Part shown: positions 1 to 13,500 of the stretch, piece by piece
Numbering within the stretch: the stretch's first letter is position 1
Layout: every line of letters begins with the position of its first letter
Source: Synaphobranchus kaupii
Taxonomy: Eukaryota > Chordata > Actinopteri > Anguilliformes > Synaphobranchidae
Assembly: GCA_029718625.1 (NCBI GenBank)
Contig: CM056391.1
Location: 26,576,281-26,640,280, forward strand
Length of the DNA: 64,000 nt
Reading direction: 5' to 3'
Notes under the pieces: model-generated
Databases searched by the model: none
Seen by the model: only the letters and a program-made list of their open reading frames with translations
What the model was told of the DNA's origin: nothing
Position numbers and translations under genes: made by a program

Positions 1-3000
1 TACAAAATTCCGAACTATCCCTTTAACTCTAGCTATCCAGCTAGCTACGTTAGGTAGCTAGATGGTGGAACTCGGGTACTTTGAGTGGGCGAGGTTGAGG
101 ACGGAGGAGGAGACTTCTTTGATTTTTAAACACGGGACCACAGCAAGGCTAAAACTCTTGCATAGTGCACCTTTAGCATTGTCATTATTTTCCATATGAG
201 AGTACAATGACGGGATGCCTTAAAAGACAGTGTTTTTCTGCCAAGTTAACATTGTCAGAATAAAATGAAAACCTTTGTGTTGTAGACTCATCAACATAAT
301 GAATAAACTGCACTAGGTAAAAACATTCACCAAATGTTCTTTTTCATTTTCATGTCCGTGTACTACTTGTGCATTTTTGAATAGACAACTTTATTCTTCT
401 TTGAACAGCCCGGTTTGTAGACTTCGGATGCTTTGTGCCACTTGTACTGCAAAATTGGGAGAGGTTTATAGAGAAAGCCAGAATGTAGTGCAATCAAAGT
501 GCTGAAGGTTTTATTGCAGGCCAGTTGAATGCCCCATGGTGCATGATGTATCAAAGACTTCCATGTAGTAAACGCGCATACTGACAGCTCTTCTTCCGCA
601 TCTCTGATTACTTGCCTTTGGCCTATCCCATCGGTGGAATTTGTGGAATTTAATTGATTGTGGAGAGGAGCATATAATTGTTTGAAATTGCGTCTGAACC
701 AAGAGGCGGAATAATACAACAAAAACAAGAGAAATGAATAAAACTATAATGTCATCTAGGGTTTAATTTTAAGACCTGCTCACTCCCGAGTGCCATCTGT
801 GGCCGCATTTCATCTGTTTTGTCCCTCTCCTGCCAATTAAGAAGTCCCCTGTCCAGATTCCCTTCAACAGCATCCTGCTTTTGATGAAGGCTTGCCCAAT
901 TTAATACAGGTATAGGACCCTAGGGGTTGACCACACTGAAAAGCTTTGTATTTCACTACTTTAAACTACAGTACATTACTGGATGTATGTTGTGTACCAA
1001 CACAAAGAAAGTGTATTTATTCCTAATGCCAGTTCCCAATAGCATTTCCACCCAAATATTTAATCGCAGGTATTTAGGGGTGAGGTAGAATATATGGACT
1101 ATCTATCATAATGTTGAAAAGGCCAATATTTTCCTTTGATTTTTGAGCAGAACAATTGTAACAGAAAACAGTAGATTGTAAATAACATAGGTATTAACCT
1201 GTGAAAATGAGCAGGGTATTTAATATAAACTAAGTCTTACTGGTTACAGTTGATGGTAGTCAATGTATTTGTTTTGGAAGGGCTGCTCTACTGCAATAAT
1301 GATGGCTGGGTATACGAAAAGCATTTGCATATCTATGAACATAAATAATTTAATACACACAGAATTGGTCATTTACGTTGTGGGTGACTGGTTCACTCCT
1401 GCAATTTTCATGAATGCTTTTATTTTGGTTTTCTGTGCATAATTCCTGCCGTTTAGACCTATGGATATGTGTCCAAGTGAAGCCAAGTCCCAGACATTTA
1501 GTCTTTCTGTGTCTTGGTCACCTTTGGCAGAACAGAGAATTGCTGTACTATGCCCCCCCCCCCCCCCCCCAAAAAAAATAAAATGTGTGATGCATGGATT
1601 AGGAAATGAATGCGGGGATTTGAGTGATGCGTGGTGAATGTGCCTCCCAGCCTGCTGCCCCTGTCGCGCCAGCCTACAGCAGAGCCCTGACAGGTGCCAT
1701 GTCTCGGACCAGTTGTCGGGGCGGGAAGAATAAAGAAGCTCCTCTTGCCTTCGGCGCCAACGGGCTGCCTGTTAAATACTTCATTGGCAAGTTTCCCCCA
1801 AAAATGCTCCCTCCCCCCCTCCCCAGTTGACGCAGCGGCACCACGGATACCACCTTCCTCACCCCGCTTTCCTTTTATGTAGTGTGCGGTCTTCTGATCG
1901 AGCGGTGCCAGCTTCTGTCACAATCTCATTTATTACGTCTCCTTTTGGTCATGATTCCAAAAACTGTACGCACTGCGATTTATTGATGAAATGCAGTCTG
2001 GTCTAAGAAACCTACTGTGTTTTATTAAGTTAATTCATTTTTAATAGATTTTTAAAAGTATTTTGTGTATGTCAAACTAGTATCATTCATTACGGGTTAC
2101 CTCTCAATATATACACATTGGTGTCGTGCTTTGAAGTGAAGGTAGCTAATGTGAACATATGAACATTAGAACATGACATCATTGCGTATTGAAAGGTAAC
2201 CCATGACGAATAGTACTAGCTGCATATATTAGACAAACTTAGATTATCTTTCCAAACAAAATGGTGGGTAAAACATTACGGATGTATTCCAGTGCATTAT
2301 TTTGCTTCTCTTGCCTGACTAATGGCCCCTTGGTAGCAGTTTGTTTACAAAAAGCAGCAATCATCATGATAAATGTTTCCGTGACTGCACTTCCACAAAG
2401 TATCAGGGCTCCCAAGCTGTGTTTTTCGTGCAATGGTTTTTGAGCGTGGAGGGCAGAGATTGCATTAATGCAGGTTTGTCTATTTTTCGCAAAAAAAAAA
2501 AAATTCTGAAATGTGTGCTCTGTTCTGACAATGCTGGTAGGCCTGATTATTAACCATGGCATTTCGTTCAGTTTGAATTGAGAGAGTGTGTGTTAATCTG
2601 CAAATGTGTGTGATGTAGACAACACTTGTATGAGAGCTAGCCGCCTCATTACAGACCTCTTGTCAAGCTCACCAACATACAATTTACAACTATCAAAATA
2701 TAGGCTCCCACATCACTGCCAACATGTTCATATTATACTGGTATCTCATAGCACTAATACACAAACAAGGAGATGGGTGCTCCTTTCATCTATTCAATAA
2801 ATTGTCTCGCTAATGTTAGCAAAATATGTAAAAAATGCAGAATCGATCGATCGGCCTGTATTTTTAAATGCAGGTTTTTGAAGGCAAGCGTAACCTCGGG
2901 AGGAGTCCTGTCTTATCGTCATTGCTAGGACAGAAGTAGCCCTCGGTTCCCCCCCTGTAGTGACTTAGATGTCCCTCCATCTTCATGTGGTTCAGGTAGA

Positions 3001-6000
3001 AGCTATTCTTGGCACCTTGTCCCACATTTTCAGCTTGCCCCTCAACACCTCTGAGATTAATGACCTTCTGTTCACCAAATGGGTGGATGGGGTGGAGTAG
3101 GTTAGGAGGGGGGGTGGGTTTGTGCATGATTGTGATGGTGGGATGTGGGATGATGCGTTACAGACATACAGGCCATGTGTGCTGCCACCGCGATATGAGC
3201 TCTTAGTGGCTGCCGTGTGGGGACAGTCTTAAAATAGGTTGTAATGATAATGAGAGAGGTGAGTGATGGGTAATGTTGCTACTTGTCACTACAACTCTGA
3301 AATTGTCAGGCATCGCCTGAACCGTGACAGTTATGTATTCAGTTTTTTTTTCTTCCCCCCACTGAGAAGGTTTTAACATTCTACATCTTGTAAATCTTTA
3401 CCTCTGGGGCTACAGGGCTACCCTAATAACTAATACCCTGAAGGGATTTTTCAGTATGGGAGGCTAATTTATGGACACTTGATATACTACCAATTTGTCT
3501 GGACATATTAGCATTTAGGAATCATTCAGCTTAGTTTTGTTACACCTAATTAAAATCCACAGGGCTACAAAATCCTGACAGTTTTATCCTCAACAGAACA
3601 AAATTAATACACTGTTAAATTAAGATTTAAGATTGTATAGCTGTTTTAATCCATAATCCATAAATATCATTGCTAATAATTGGTAATAATAAAAGTTGTA
3701 GATCTTTTTTGTTGTATATTTTCCTCAGTCTCGAGTCTGGACCATTAACTGTTCTTTCCTCTTGTCTGTCCAATTTTTATTATTATTGTTATGATCTTTT
3801 TTTTTTTAACATATTAACAAGAGTTAACCTGGCATTTAGCTAAGCAAATATGTGACTGTGTGACTGCGTAACCCTTGTGTGTTCTGTTCCTATTTCCCAA
3901 TGGTGCCCTATGGACTCTTCTTTTGGCAAAAAAGTTTTGTTGTCTCCTTTTCACTTGCAACTAGCCAATTACATGGAGTGGTCAGCTTGGTATAATAGGG
4001 TCTTAACTTAGCAGTCTTATCATCATCTTCGATGCTTTTAAAAATATATTCTTTCCCCCACTCATTTTACGTGTTAATTGGCGACCCAGAATGGCAGTGG
4101 TGAAGGACAATTTCTCTCTGTAGACACTCAGTTGGAAGAGGCTTGTTGGGCCAAAAGATGTGGGGAATTCGACCTTGGTGTAATTAAAAGGCTGGTCTGT
4201 TGCTGATCGACGGCTGTACTGTACCCCTACGGCAGATGGTGCCTTTGAGGAACACTGGCGTCTGTTCTTCAAGAAGTCTGTGCTTTTAGCCAGCTCAGAC
4301 AGTGACACATCTCACTGTAATCTGCTGGTATGTTTCCCACATAATATGTGTAAGCAGGATTTTGCTGATGATTCTTTGACTTTTCATTCCCTTGTTGCTC
4401 ACGAGTGAATAATCCTCTAAAGGATTGCGGAAAAGGGAGACCAGTTCTGTTACTCAACATTGTAAATCTTGTCTTTATTTTTTGTATGTTTCCTAAGAAA
4501 TGTGTGCATTTTAATTACTGAGGCAGCTATCAATGGGGGAATGCGGAAAACATCAAAGGGAACAAGTACAATGCTTGCTAAATATAACCTTTTCATGAAA
4601 TATACAGGATTTTTAATGGGAAATGAAGCCATCTTATGAATATCCATAATTAAATCTGTTACTACTTTTGAAATAAGATGCCATGGGAACTTCTATTTAT
4701 TAGTTAATTTATGTTTCATGTTCACGCTCTCAGCTGGTACATGTAGAGCTAGAAGAGAAGAGGGAAAGTGTATTCCGGATATTTTCTGGTATGCTTCTCC
4801 GCCTCCATCTCCCCATGTGAATCCAGTTCTCCCGAGTACTGTTCCCAATGGAGAATCCATCTGCTCATTGCGACAACTGTTTATATGCACATATCTTATA
4901 TCTTTTAATCGCCAACTGCCAGAAGGACCTTTCTAAAGGGACCGAACCCCTTTAATATTGAGTTTAATGCCAGTACACTGCAGGGGGACAACCAATTGAA
5001 CAAAGTTTGCCTCATAGAATGTGTGTATCTGTTATAAGGAGCTGGATTATTTATTCAGCAAGTTTACTCCCTAAGTAACAAAGCTCTTTTCAGGAGGAAC
5101 TTTTAAAGCACCCCTCATTTCACAGTATCAGTCCTTTATTAATGCTTTTTTGTGTCACTTCCATGCATTATAGCCTGCATTGTGCGGTTCTCTTGAAGTA
5201 CAGCTTGACGCATAATACTCGGATCACCAGAGTAAACCTATCGTTTCATTTAAATGGTAATTGATTTCTCATGAGAGGACCAGTTCAAAAAAGAACGTTA
5301 TAGAAGATGTATATAGAATAATTGGAATAACTGTTTTTTTGTTTTTATATCAGCATCGCCGTACTACGGAATCTAATCTTATGTGCGTGTTTAGGTTTGT
5401 GGTTTGGAAGGTCAGTCAGGTGGCTTTTTAGATTTTACCCTTCCACCCTCATTTTCAGTGAACAGAACGTTTGCTGCAGAGTTGCCAGAAAACCGAATCG
5501 ACAGCTCAGCAATTTGTAGGGAATGTAGGCTGTCGCCATCATAACTGCTTTTAAATAGGACCAGACGCTAATATCAGACAACACACTTTGTGTTACACAC
5601 AGTCAAGCCATTCAAAACGATGTTTCCAGCCAAACTCTTAATTAGAAACCAAGGGAAACTTGTTTTTGTTTTAGTGTTCAAGGGACGGGATATCATCCGT
5701 GGGATGGAACAGCAGGGAAGCTGTTGTTCTCAGTTTGAAAACCATAAAGGAATCCTAACTGCGGCAATAGTAGGCATATCTAGCAATTCGGTGGTCATAT
5801 GATTATAAATGATAGTATTAACCCTTTATTATTAAGTTGTTTATTATGGTCAGGCTTAATATGGTTGACATTAAAAATAATGGTTATCTACTGTTTTGCT
5901 GTGTTTTCTGTCTGTATCCACAGTCTTTATTCTTCAGTGGTACTCTAGGTATTTATTTTTTATCAGCATAGAGCATCAGCTATGTAAATAATGGCAATAG

Positions 6001-9000
6001 GATAGTGGTGTACATTTTTCATAGCAGAGTAGCTATATAGAACAATTAAGAAAAAGATTACAGCAACAATGCCTACAACAAAAGGCAATGTGAGTAATAG
6101 TTAGTGTACTAAATGTAGCCATTCCCTGAGAAATTATCAACTTAATTTTGTTTTTAATAAATGGTTGTTGAGGGTTAGTTCATCATTGATTTATGTTGAA
6201 TTAAGAATTGAATGAGTCAGTGTTGGCCTTCATATAATTACTAATGCGCACAGAGTGACAGGACGTTGATATCATTTTTTCTTGTGTTTTGCTTGTTTAC
6301 TCAGGCTTTGAGTGAGCCCAAGTGGGAGCGTCATCAAAATACTGTTTTTGTATTGAGGATGAGATTTATTTGCGTTGGCTCTTCAGCCTCATGTTTACCC
6401 GCAGTTCTCTGTTCCCCCTGAGAAATCGGGCTGCATGAGCAGTACTACATTGCTATACGCTTCTGTCTTCGTCAACGCCCATCAACAGGACTTCTGAGAG
6501 GCAGAACTGAGTCTTATTTGGCTCCACTGCTTTGGGACAGGCAAGTTACCCAGCATCCCTTTGTCATAAACTCAATAAGTGAACACGCAAAGGTGTCTGA
6601 GCAGTTTTAAAAATCGAAATGTAGGAATGCTGTTTTTCATCCTCCAAAGCACACCGCTAAATTAAAATGGCTCCATTGCTTTATTACTGTTTGAACGCTG
6701 CTGTGTGTGCAACAGTCTCCAGACCAGGTGTGCTAGACAGTGTTGATACTAAATGGTTGAATACCAAGGGTGCATTGGACTTTGGTCATTGGCTGTATGA
6801 CTGGTGTGGGACGTTTTGCTCGATATCTGCTTTGGAGGGTTGCCAAAACGGTCCTCATTGCACCTGGTCCCACGCATTGACCTTGATTTGATCTGGGCTG
6901 GAACTGCAAGCATAGACCCCTGTGCCAATTGTGTAATATGAAACAGTCAGGAAATATTTCTTGCGAGCAGCTTTTGGTCTGGGGGTGAAGGAAGTGGGCG
7001 AAAACTGAGAAGAGGTGGTTTTCCTCGTTTTCCTCTCGACTTCTCTGATATTACCTTTGGTAAGTGAGACGGATGGTGTGTCTTTTTATTAAACTGTACA
7101 GAGGGATCTTTTATGAGTAAAATTACATTGAACATATATGTTCATGGGAATCTATAAATTGACTTTATGAAGGCTATTTATTAAAATTAAAAAAAACTTT
7201 GTATATCAAACTTTACCCAGATTCAAATTCCCGTACTTGCAAATGTATACTGTGACATTCAGAATATAACTTTAGATCTAAATCACATATTCATCATTTT
7301 AACAGGATGCATAAACATGGATCACTGCAGACCAGTCATTGCAACTCTTAAACCCAAGATTCCCTTGGATGTGGTATCCTGGTTTAAAAAGCAGTTTGTC
7401 CAGTATTTCTTACCACCGTGAAATGGGGGTATGCTGCACAGAATGTGGACTTAAGATTGGATTTTGATTCAAAATAAAGATCGCAACACTTCCTCTTGTT
7501 TCTTCTTCTGCTGAATGTCTAATAGAGTCAGTAATGGAAATTACTTCCACATCAATGGATAACTGGGTGAAAGGTTATGAGGGGTCATCCTAGCTATAAA
7601 TTGGACCCTAGGCCTTTGTCCTCCTAATGGAATCAAGGCCTTTGTTTGTCTTTTGACTCTTACCCTGCGAGTACAGTGCAACTGTGCCCTGCTTCCGGTC
7701 TTGTGATCATCACAGTAGTTGTTTGTGTCCAACCCAGCCGTTCTCTGGAGGTTTTTCCACTGCAGAACTGCAATAAATGAATATCTGCCGCCAGGCCAAA
7801 AAGCATCAGATCAGATGGTGAAATCTTGATGTTGACTTATCGCATATTTATAAAATTGGACAAACGCACTATTTCCCTTGCAGTATGAGGAGAGTGCTCA
7901 GTCATATTGTTCTCTGTAGGACCCTGTTTTAATTTCTGAAGATGCTGTGTAGCAAACCAATTAACTGCTTTTACAGCTTGGTCTGAAAGGAGGAGAAGAG
8001 CAGATGACTGCTGTAATGAAACAATCCATGTGGAAGTACTTTTTTGAATAAATAAATTTTAAAAAGCCTGGCATATTGTTTGACTCAAAGGCCCAGTGTC
8101 ACCCAGTTTTAGTTTCACTTTTCCCATTTCTATTGTTCTGTCAGTCTCCCTGGTCTTGTGGCCCTAGCCCAGAAAATCCCATCTTGAACGGGCTCTTGTT
8201 TCGGCCTGTTGATGACCCCTGAACCCTTCTTTGTCACACTGTAAGTAGGAACATAATTTTTGTTCCTCTTTCTTGTGTCTGGAGACCAGCGAGCGTGGTC
8301 CATTGGGACTTAATGCTGTTACCAGGCTTAATCAATCATGGACCAGCTTGCAGTCGCAGCATTGGACCAATGCTTGTCCCGAATTAGTGTCTCCTCTCTC
8401 CCCCTGTTACCCCTGGTCTTAGCTGGACCCAGGCCATACATAGAGCTTCTGGCCTTAATACCATGTGCACAGACCCACTGAAATTATGTCCCCATAAAAA
8501 GAAAAAAACATAAAGGAAGCCCTTCAATGAATGACGACGCAATAGATCACCACGGCAGCAGCATAAAAAGGCTTGGGCTTTTGTTTTTTTCGCACCTTTG
8601 TGCATTTGTTTGTGCAACAGAATATGTGATGTGTCCAATTTTATAAGTGAAATTTATAAGTAATTTTTACCTGCAAAGGCACAGAGGTGTTTCAGTAAAA
8701 CAAAATCAAAATGTGTGATTTTTGGACTTTAAGCAGAAATGCCTGCATGACTGTTCCTTCAGACTGTACCTTTCGCTTGGTTTTTACATGACATAGAATG
8801 AGCAGAGGTCGCAATAATGCATATACACTGCATTTTGACGCAGAAAAAAATGTAATGCTGGGGAAAATAATTGTGCTGCATTCTGAAAATGCAGGTGTAT
8901 TGATTTTGACATTCAATTCAGTTTTGAGTTGAGGGATGTCTTTATTGATTTACAGAACCTGTGTTAGATTTGTAGACCAGCTGGGAAACAAAATGTACAA

Positions 9001-12000
9001 GTTTACTCTAGCCACTGACAACAAAAAGAAGTGTTGATTGATAAGCTGATTTCACTTTGCATTTTTTTAGTATTGACTAAGTAAATAAACAAAGCACACT
9101 GATCAAATGAAAGGTGGGCATTTGTTCAGTGCCAGAAGGAATTGATTTTCTGATCTGATGAGACGAGAACTATCGTCCTCAGTACACAATTCTAAGCTAA
9201 CAAATTTACAACTTGATCAGAAATGTAGGCCTCGTCACTCCTGCTATCATGTTAATCATACTTTTAACTCGTACAGTATACCTCACGTTAAATTCAGATG
9301 AGCGCTCCCCTCACCCTTAATCAATAAATAATGTCAGAAAGGTATGACAACTTGGTGGCATGTAATGATGTTATTAATAAATAATTATTAATAATCAGGT
9401 AAAGAGTTTCAAAAGCTATTTCAATAACTTTAATAAAGCCATTTTGTTTACAATTTTGGGGAAAAAATGTAGTGTAATTTTTTCATTTGAATTAAAAAAT
9501 TATGACTGATTTCCATGACCCAAGCTTTGAAAATGAATATTTATAAAAGCTAGTATGTGCAAGTTAAACAATAAATATATATAACTGATGGCACATTTAA
9601 GGAAAATGCTGTATATCACAAATTATTCGTTGCCATCTTGATTTATCCACACTTGTGCTAAAGTTTTAGTCGATATCTACTATACATTATCTGCTTCTTT
9701 TTGTGCTGGATTTAAATCACATCTCTGGGTGCTGAGATAAATGACTACTTATGAGAAAGCTGTCCTCTGTTTCCATGCCACCTGTGTATAGTAGCCTAAC
9801 TCAGATTTCAGCCTCTTTATACTTTACAGTGAAAGTATAATAATATATACTTCTATAAACCAAAAGTTCCTTCACAGGAATTTTTTAACCATGTAGGAGT
9901 GCAAAGTGTCCCCCAGCGATGTTTTAGGCACATTAGTACTACGCATAGAGATGCACAAGGAAAACAATCTGCCATGTGAATGAGTCACTCAGCCTGCAAG
10001 TAAATCTGACTATCATCTCAACCAGAGCTACATAGTTGTGCACTGTAGTTACAGACTGTATAAAAGACTGTGTAAAATACGAGTACACTTCAATGCATTG
10101 TACTCAGGTGATGGGGACGTGGTCATCGGAGAAAAAAAACCCAAAAAAAACCTCATCAAGTAGCACACCAGGCTTAAGCTGTGCTCTAACTAATGGGCTA
10201 CAATCTCTTTAGTCTGAATAAAGTAGGGGAATGCATTTTAAGCTCCAAGACAACACCTGGTAGTTGGGTATGAAGCCATGCCACATGTAGTCAAGGCAAA
10301 AATCATTGGGAGGTTGAGGATTGGCATTGGTTTTTATGAGTGTGGTCTTCTATGGTTATTAGAATTGGTTTAGAATATGCTAAACAAAATTAGATGAGTG
10401 TTCCAATTGCCTTGGCAACAAAGTTAAATGCTGAATTTTAGAAGCCGTCTTACAATGCAGCTGCATCTTAATGTGTGAGTCCAATTATGTTATTCCCTCT
10501 GAAGCTACTAAAGACCAGATATAGTAAGGATCTGTGTTCACCTCAGTTATCTTATTACTTGGATGTTTCTTAATCCAATTAATGAAGCCTTTGAACTGTG
10601 TGTTGCCCTTCATAAGAGACTTCAACTGTGCCCGATGGGATAGAGCAAGATTATTGTTATTCCAAATTTAGCCATCCTCTACTCTGATATTGATATCACA
10701 CGGCTATCTGAACGTACCTGTTAATCAACCACCAGTGTTTCTCTGGGGAAACTTCTGACTCCTTGCTAAGCCATTTTCCTGGTTTTCTTTAAACCGGCAT
10801 TATTGTTTAACTCCAGCTTTTTTGCTCAGTTGATATAGAGTGGATTTCAACAGAGTCCTTGGTCCGATGGATATTGTCCTTTCGTAATAAGTTTTTCCTT
10901 GCAGACATAAAATTGGTAGCTGTCCTAACTTTCTCATCATTTTGCCATACTATTGCGTTAGCCTCTGGTGTCTAACCGTAACTCCCAGTCAGATGTACAG
11001 TACCTACTATAAAATTTGAAAGATGTACATCAGAAGAGTTTCTTCCAATGTTCATGGCTAAGACCAACCTATTTAAGGAGATGCATTACATTGAAAGCTG
11101 TAGGCCTAGAGTCTTACTTGTTTGTTTCCTGTTGGATATTGATGTTCCTCTTGCACACAGAGGAATGTCAGAAAGGCTACATTCTGAAACCAAGCGAAGT
11201 CAAGTCACAGGGTTTTCACATACTACCATGCAGCTTACGTGTGCTGACACATTTCCCTGTCTGAAAATCTCAGCTGTTCAGCAATATCGGGTTCTCCCTC
11301 CATGGACCGAAGGATTTGAACACTTAATTCCTCTTCTGAGACCCTTGTGTTGCTCATGGGGCCCCTGAGCAGTGGGGACAGCCTAATCTGCATTCCCGTG
11401 GCAGGGGCTCCTCTGAGTCATGGCCTCTCTGGTGTCGGAGAAGGGAACACTTCAAGCCAAAATATATAAGACCTATCAAGATAATTACATGCAGCCCTTT
11501 GAGAAGAAGCATGTCTGGGCCTTCTGTTTACCTGTTAAAAAGACATAGCCTGAAGGCTGTTGTTTTGGGACATGTGAATACTCGCAAACATGCTTGTTAT
11601 TTAGCCCTAACTGGTTAAAAAAAACAAAAAACAATGAGGTCAGATGGTTTCAAAATGTTTTACAGGAGTCAACATCATATGTATGTATCAATGTAAAACT
11701 TGGTATTGATGCTTATATGGGAAAACACATGGTGTTCTCTCCTTGAAAAGGAAATTCCTTTGAGGGAGTTTATTTGTGATTTACTTGAGTGCTCTCTCAG
11801 TGTGGCATAAGTGTTAACTTTTGGTTTGCTTGCTGGAAAAAAGACCAGATTGTTCTTCCTCTATGATGTCATGCTGAGAAGGTACGAATGGCTCTGAAAA
11901 CTCTTTCTTTCTCCGGCATCCAATCAATCTAGTTGCCTATGTTTATGTCGCTCAATTTTCTTTTTCTCCAGGTTGAGTCTTTTGGAGGACAAAAAGTGGT

Positions 12001-12882
12001 GGGTGGGGGTGGGAAGGCCTCCAACTTTTCACATTTAACTGCAGTTTGGAAAAGGGCTTTTATTCAGCCTGCACCCCTGCTGTGCATTGTGGGAGAATCT
12101 TCCAGCTGCAGAGGATTGTGGGAAAAGCTGTGGGCCCACTCATCACTGCTGACAAATCAATGGGGACCCTCACAAATGCAGACCCCAGGAGTCTCCCTGG
12201 CTGAGGTGCAGGAGCAGTTGGATGCAGCCTCTAGGGCATAAAAGACATTCTGTGCTGGCCTTCCTACTTTAGACCAGGGATTACTGCTTTTGGTACATTT
12301 TTTCCATCTTGATTACAATGAATTCATTTACTCACTGTCCTCAATTCTTCAATCCAAGTCCAGTAGTTAATTTGTTTAATGTTCATGTTGTATAAGATTC
12401 CTCCTTCATCGTTTCTCTCTGTTTATACCCTACACTAATGGCAGTGTCATAGCCTTTAAATGTGGGTATTGCATTTTACATGTAACATACTGATATACAT
12501 GTATATGCATCATAATTTTCACCCACAAAACAGTGTTCTATCAGTTTGTTTTTCTTAAATCAGAAATAACAACTTATCCAATTCCTTTTAAGAACAGCAT
12601 CTGACCTCTAATTGCTGTTCAAGTTCAATCACTTTTTAGTTGTTTGGTTCATGTGACGAGTTTTGATGTAGCTTGTGTAGAACAGATGAGGTTACGGTGT
12701 GCACCCACAGCCCATGTGATTGGAGAATAGCTCCAGCGTTCAATGTCTAGATGCTTTTCATTAGAGGTGGATGGGGGGTAGATTAAATGAGTATTATGCC
12801 AGCATCTCAGGCCCTGCGCAATGTGGGAAGGCCTTTGCCCTGTTCCCTCCGTACTTTGCATAATCGCCCAGAAACAAACTTT
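1..12882. other. Non-coding sequence, intron 1 or upstream of lrp4
   Basis: I see no supportable gene here on either strand. Open frames are short, lack splice logic and match no family I recognise. The sequence is AT-rich with a C18A8 run at 1553-1578. The first bases contain gaactatccctttaa, the reverse complement of a common fish MITE end (ttaaagggatagttc), so the window may open at the edge of such an element. The lrp4 signal-peptide exon could not be found: no short ATG exon with a hydrophobic leader and a phase 1 donor stands out. Confidence 0.6.
1553..1578. repeat. C18-A8 homopolymer pair
   Basis: Eighteen C followed directly by eight A. Similar long C or G runs are found at 14495, 29021, 29951, 58124, 59437 and 60401. 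Their exact lengths are likely uncertain in any assembly. Confidence 0.9.
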
Positions 12883-12987
12883 GGCGGCATGGTGGTGCGG
12901 TGGGTAGCACTGTTGCCTCACAGTAAGAGGGTCTGAATCCCGGCTGGGGGCTTCCTGTGTGGAGTTTGCATGTTCTCCTCCTGTGTT
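12883..12987 (+). mobile_element. tRNA-like SINE fragment, copy 1
   Basis: The segment from ggcggcatggtggtgcgg through gtagcactgttgcctcacag to gtggagtttgcatgttctcc is the head of a dispersed fish repeat. The same head occurs at 52396. The region ggtctgaatcc (12929-12940) resembles a Pol III box B. The copy breaks off after the gttctcc motif, so it is truncated at its 3' side. Confidence 0.7.
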
Positions 12988-13018
12988 AACAGAGTTTTTA
13001 ATAAAGGAACATGCATTC

Positions 13019-13056
13019 TCAACCTACCCTGTATAAATAAAGGTTAAATTATAATG
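13019..13056 (+). repeat. LINE/SINE-type 3' tail remnant
   Basis: The string ctaccctgtataaataaagg followed by ttaaattataat looks like the 3' tail of fish non-LTR retroelements, which often end in such gtataaataaaggtta repeats. It lies between the SINE head and the reverse-transcriptase fragment, suggesting nested or fused retroelement debris. Confidence 0.4.
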
Positions 13057-13249
13057 TGGGGACGGGGGGGAACACTGCAACTGGATACATGTGAGCACTA
13101 TTTGTGCTTCTATATGGCACATTGGCAATGATTACGTAATAATCAAGCTAATAATGACTATGTATTAATCAAACAAGCATTGGACAGGATGAACTAGTGT
13201 GAGATGTATTTATGTTGCTTGGGTTTCTGATAATACATATTAACTGTAA

Positions 13250-13500
13250 TTGAATCCTACATCTCTGGAGCGTCATTTAGAGTTTCCTGGGATGGTGGCT
13301 TGTCCTGTGCCCAAGACAAGTGTCCCCCAAGGCTCCACATTTGGCCCACTCCTCTTTTCCCTTTATATCCAATCTCTGGGGTCTGTTATCTCCTCCCATG
13401 GTTTCTCATACAATTTATATTCATCTCTCTCTTTCACTCCATCTGAGTTTGCATCTCAGCTTGACTATAGGACATCTCATGTTGGATTGTGAACCCTCAT
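13250..13500 (+). pseudogene. LINE (L2/Rex-like) reverse-transcriptase fragment
   Basis: The + strand translation contains TSVPQGSTFGPLLFSLYI then LGSVISSHGFSYNLYSSLSF, which matches the conserved VPQGS-LGPLLFSLY and SHG-SYH-YADDTQLY block of CR1/L2/Rex-type LINE reverse transcriptases. The catalytic YADD is missing: where it should stand the sequence reads YNLYSS, so a short deletion has removed it. No upstream endonuclease or complete RT domain is visible. It is a dead fragment. Confidence 0.75.

Noticed and set aside
363..728. 121-codon open frame on the minus strand at the left edge
   Set aside because: No convincing similarity to any family and no splice logic; probably chance or transposon debris.
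2864..3127. Possible minus-strand exon of a neighbouring gene (C11orf49 lies near LRP4 in mammals)
   Set aside because: The translation does not resemble what I know of that protein, and no flanking splice pattern supports it.
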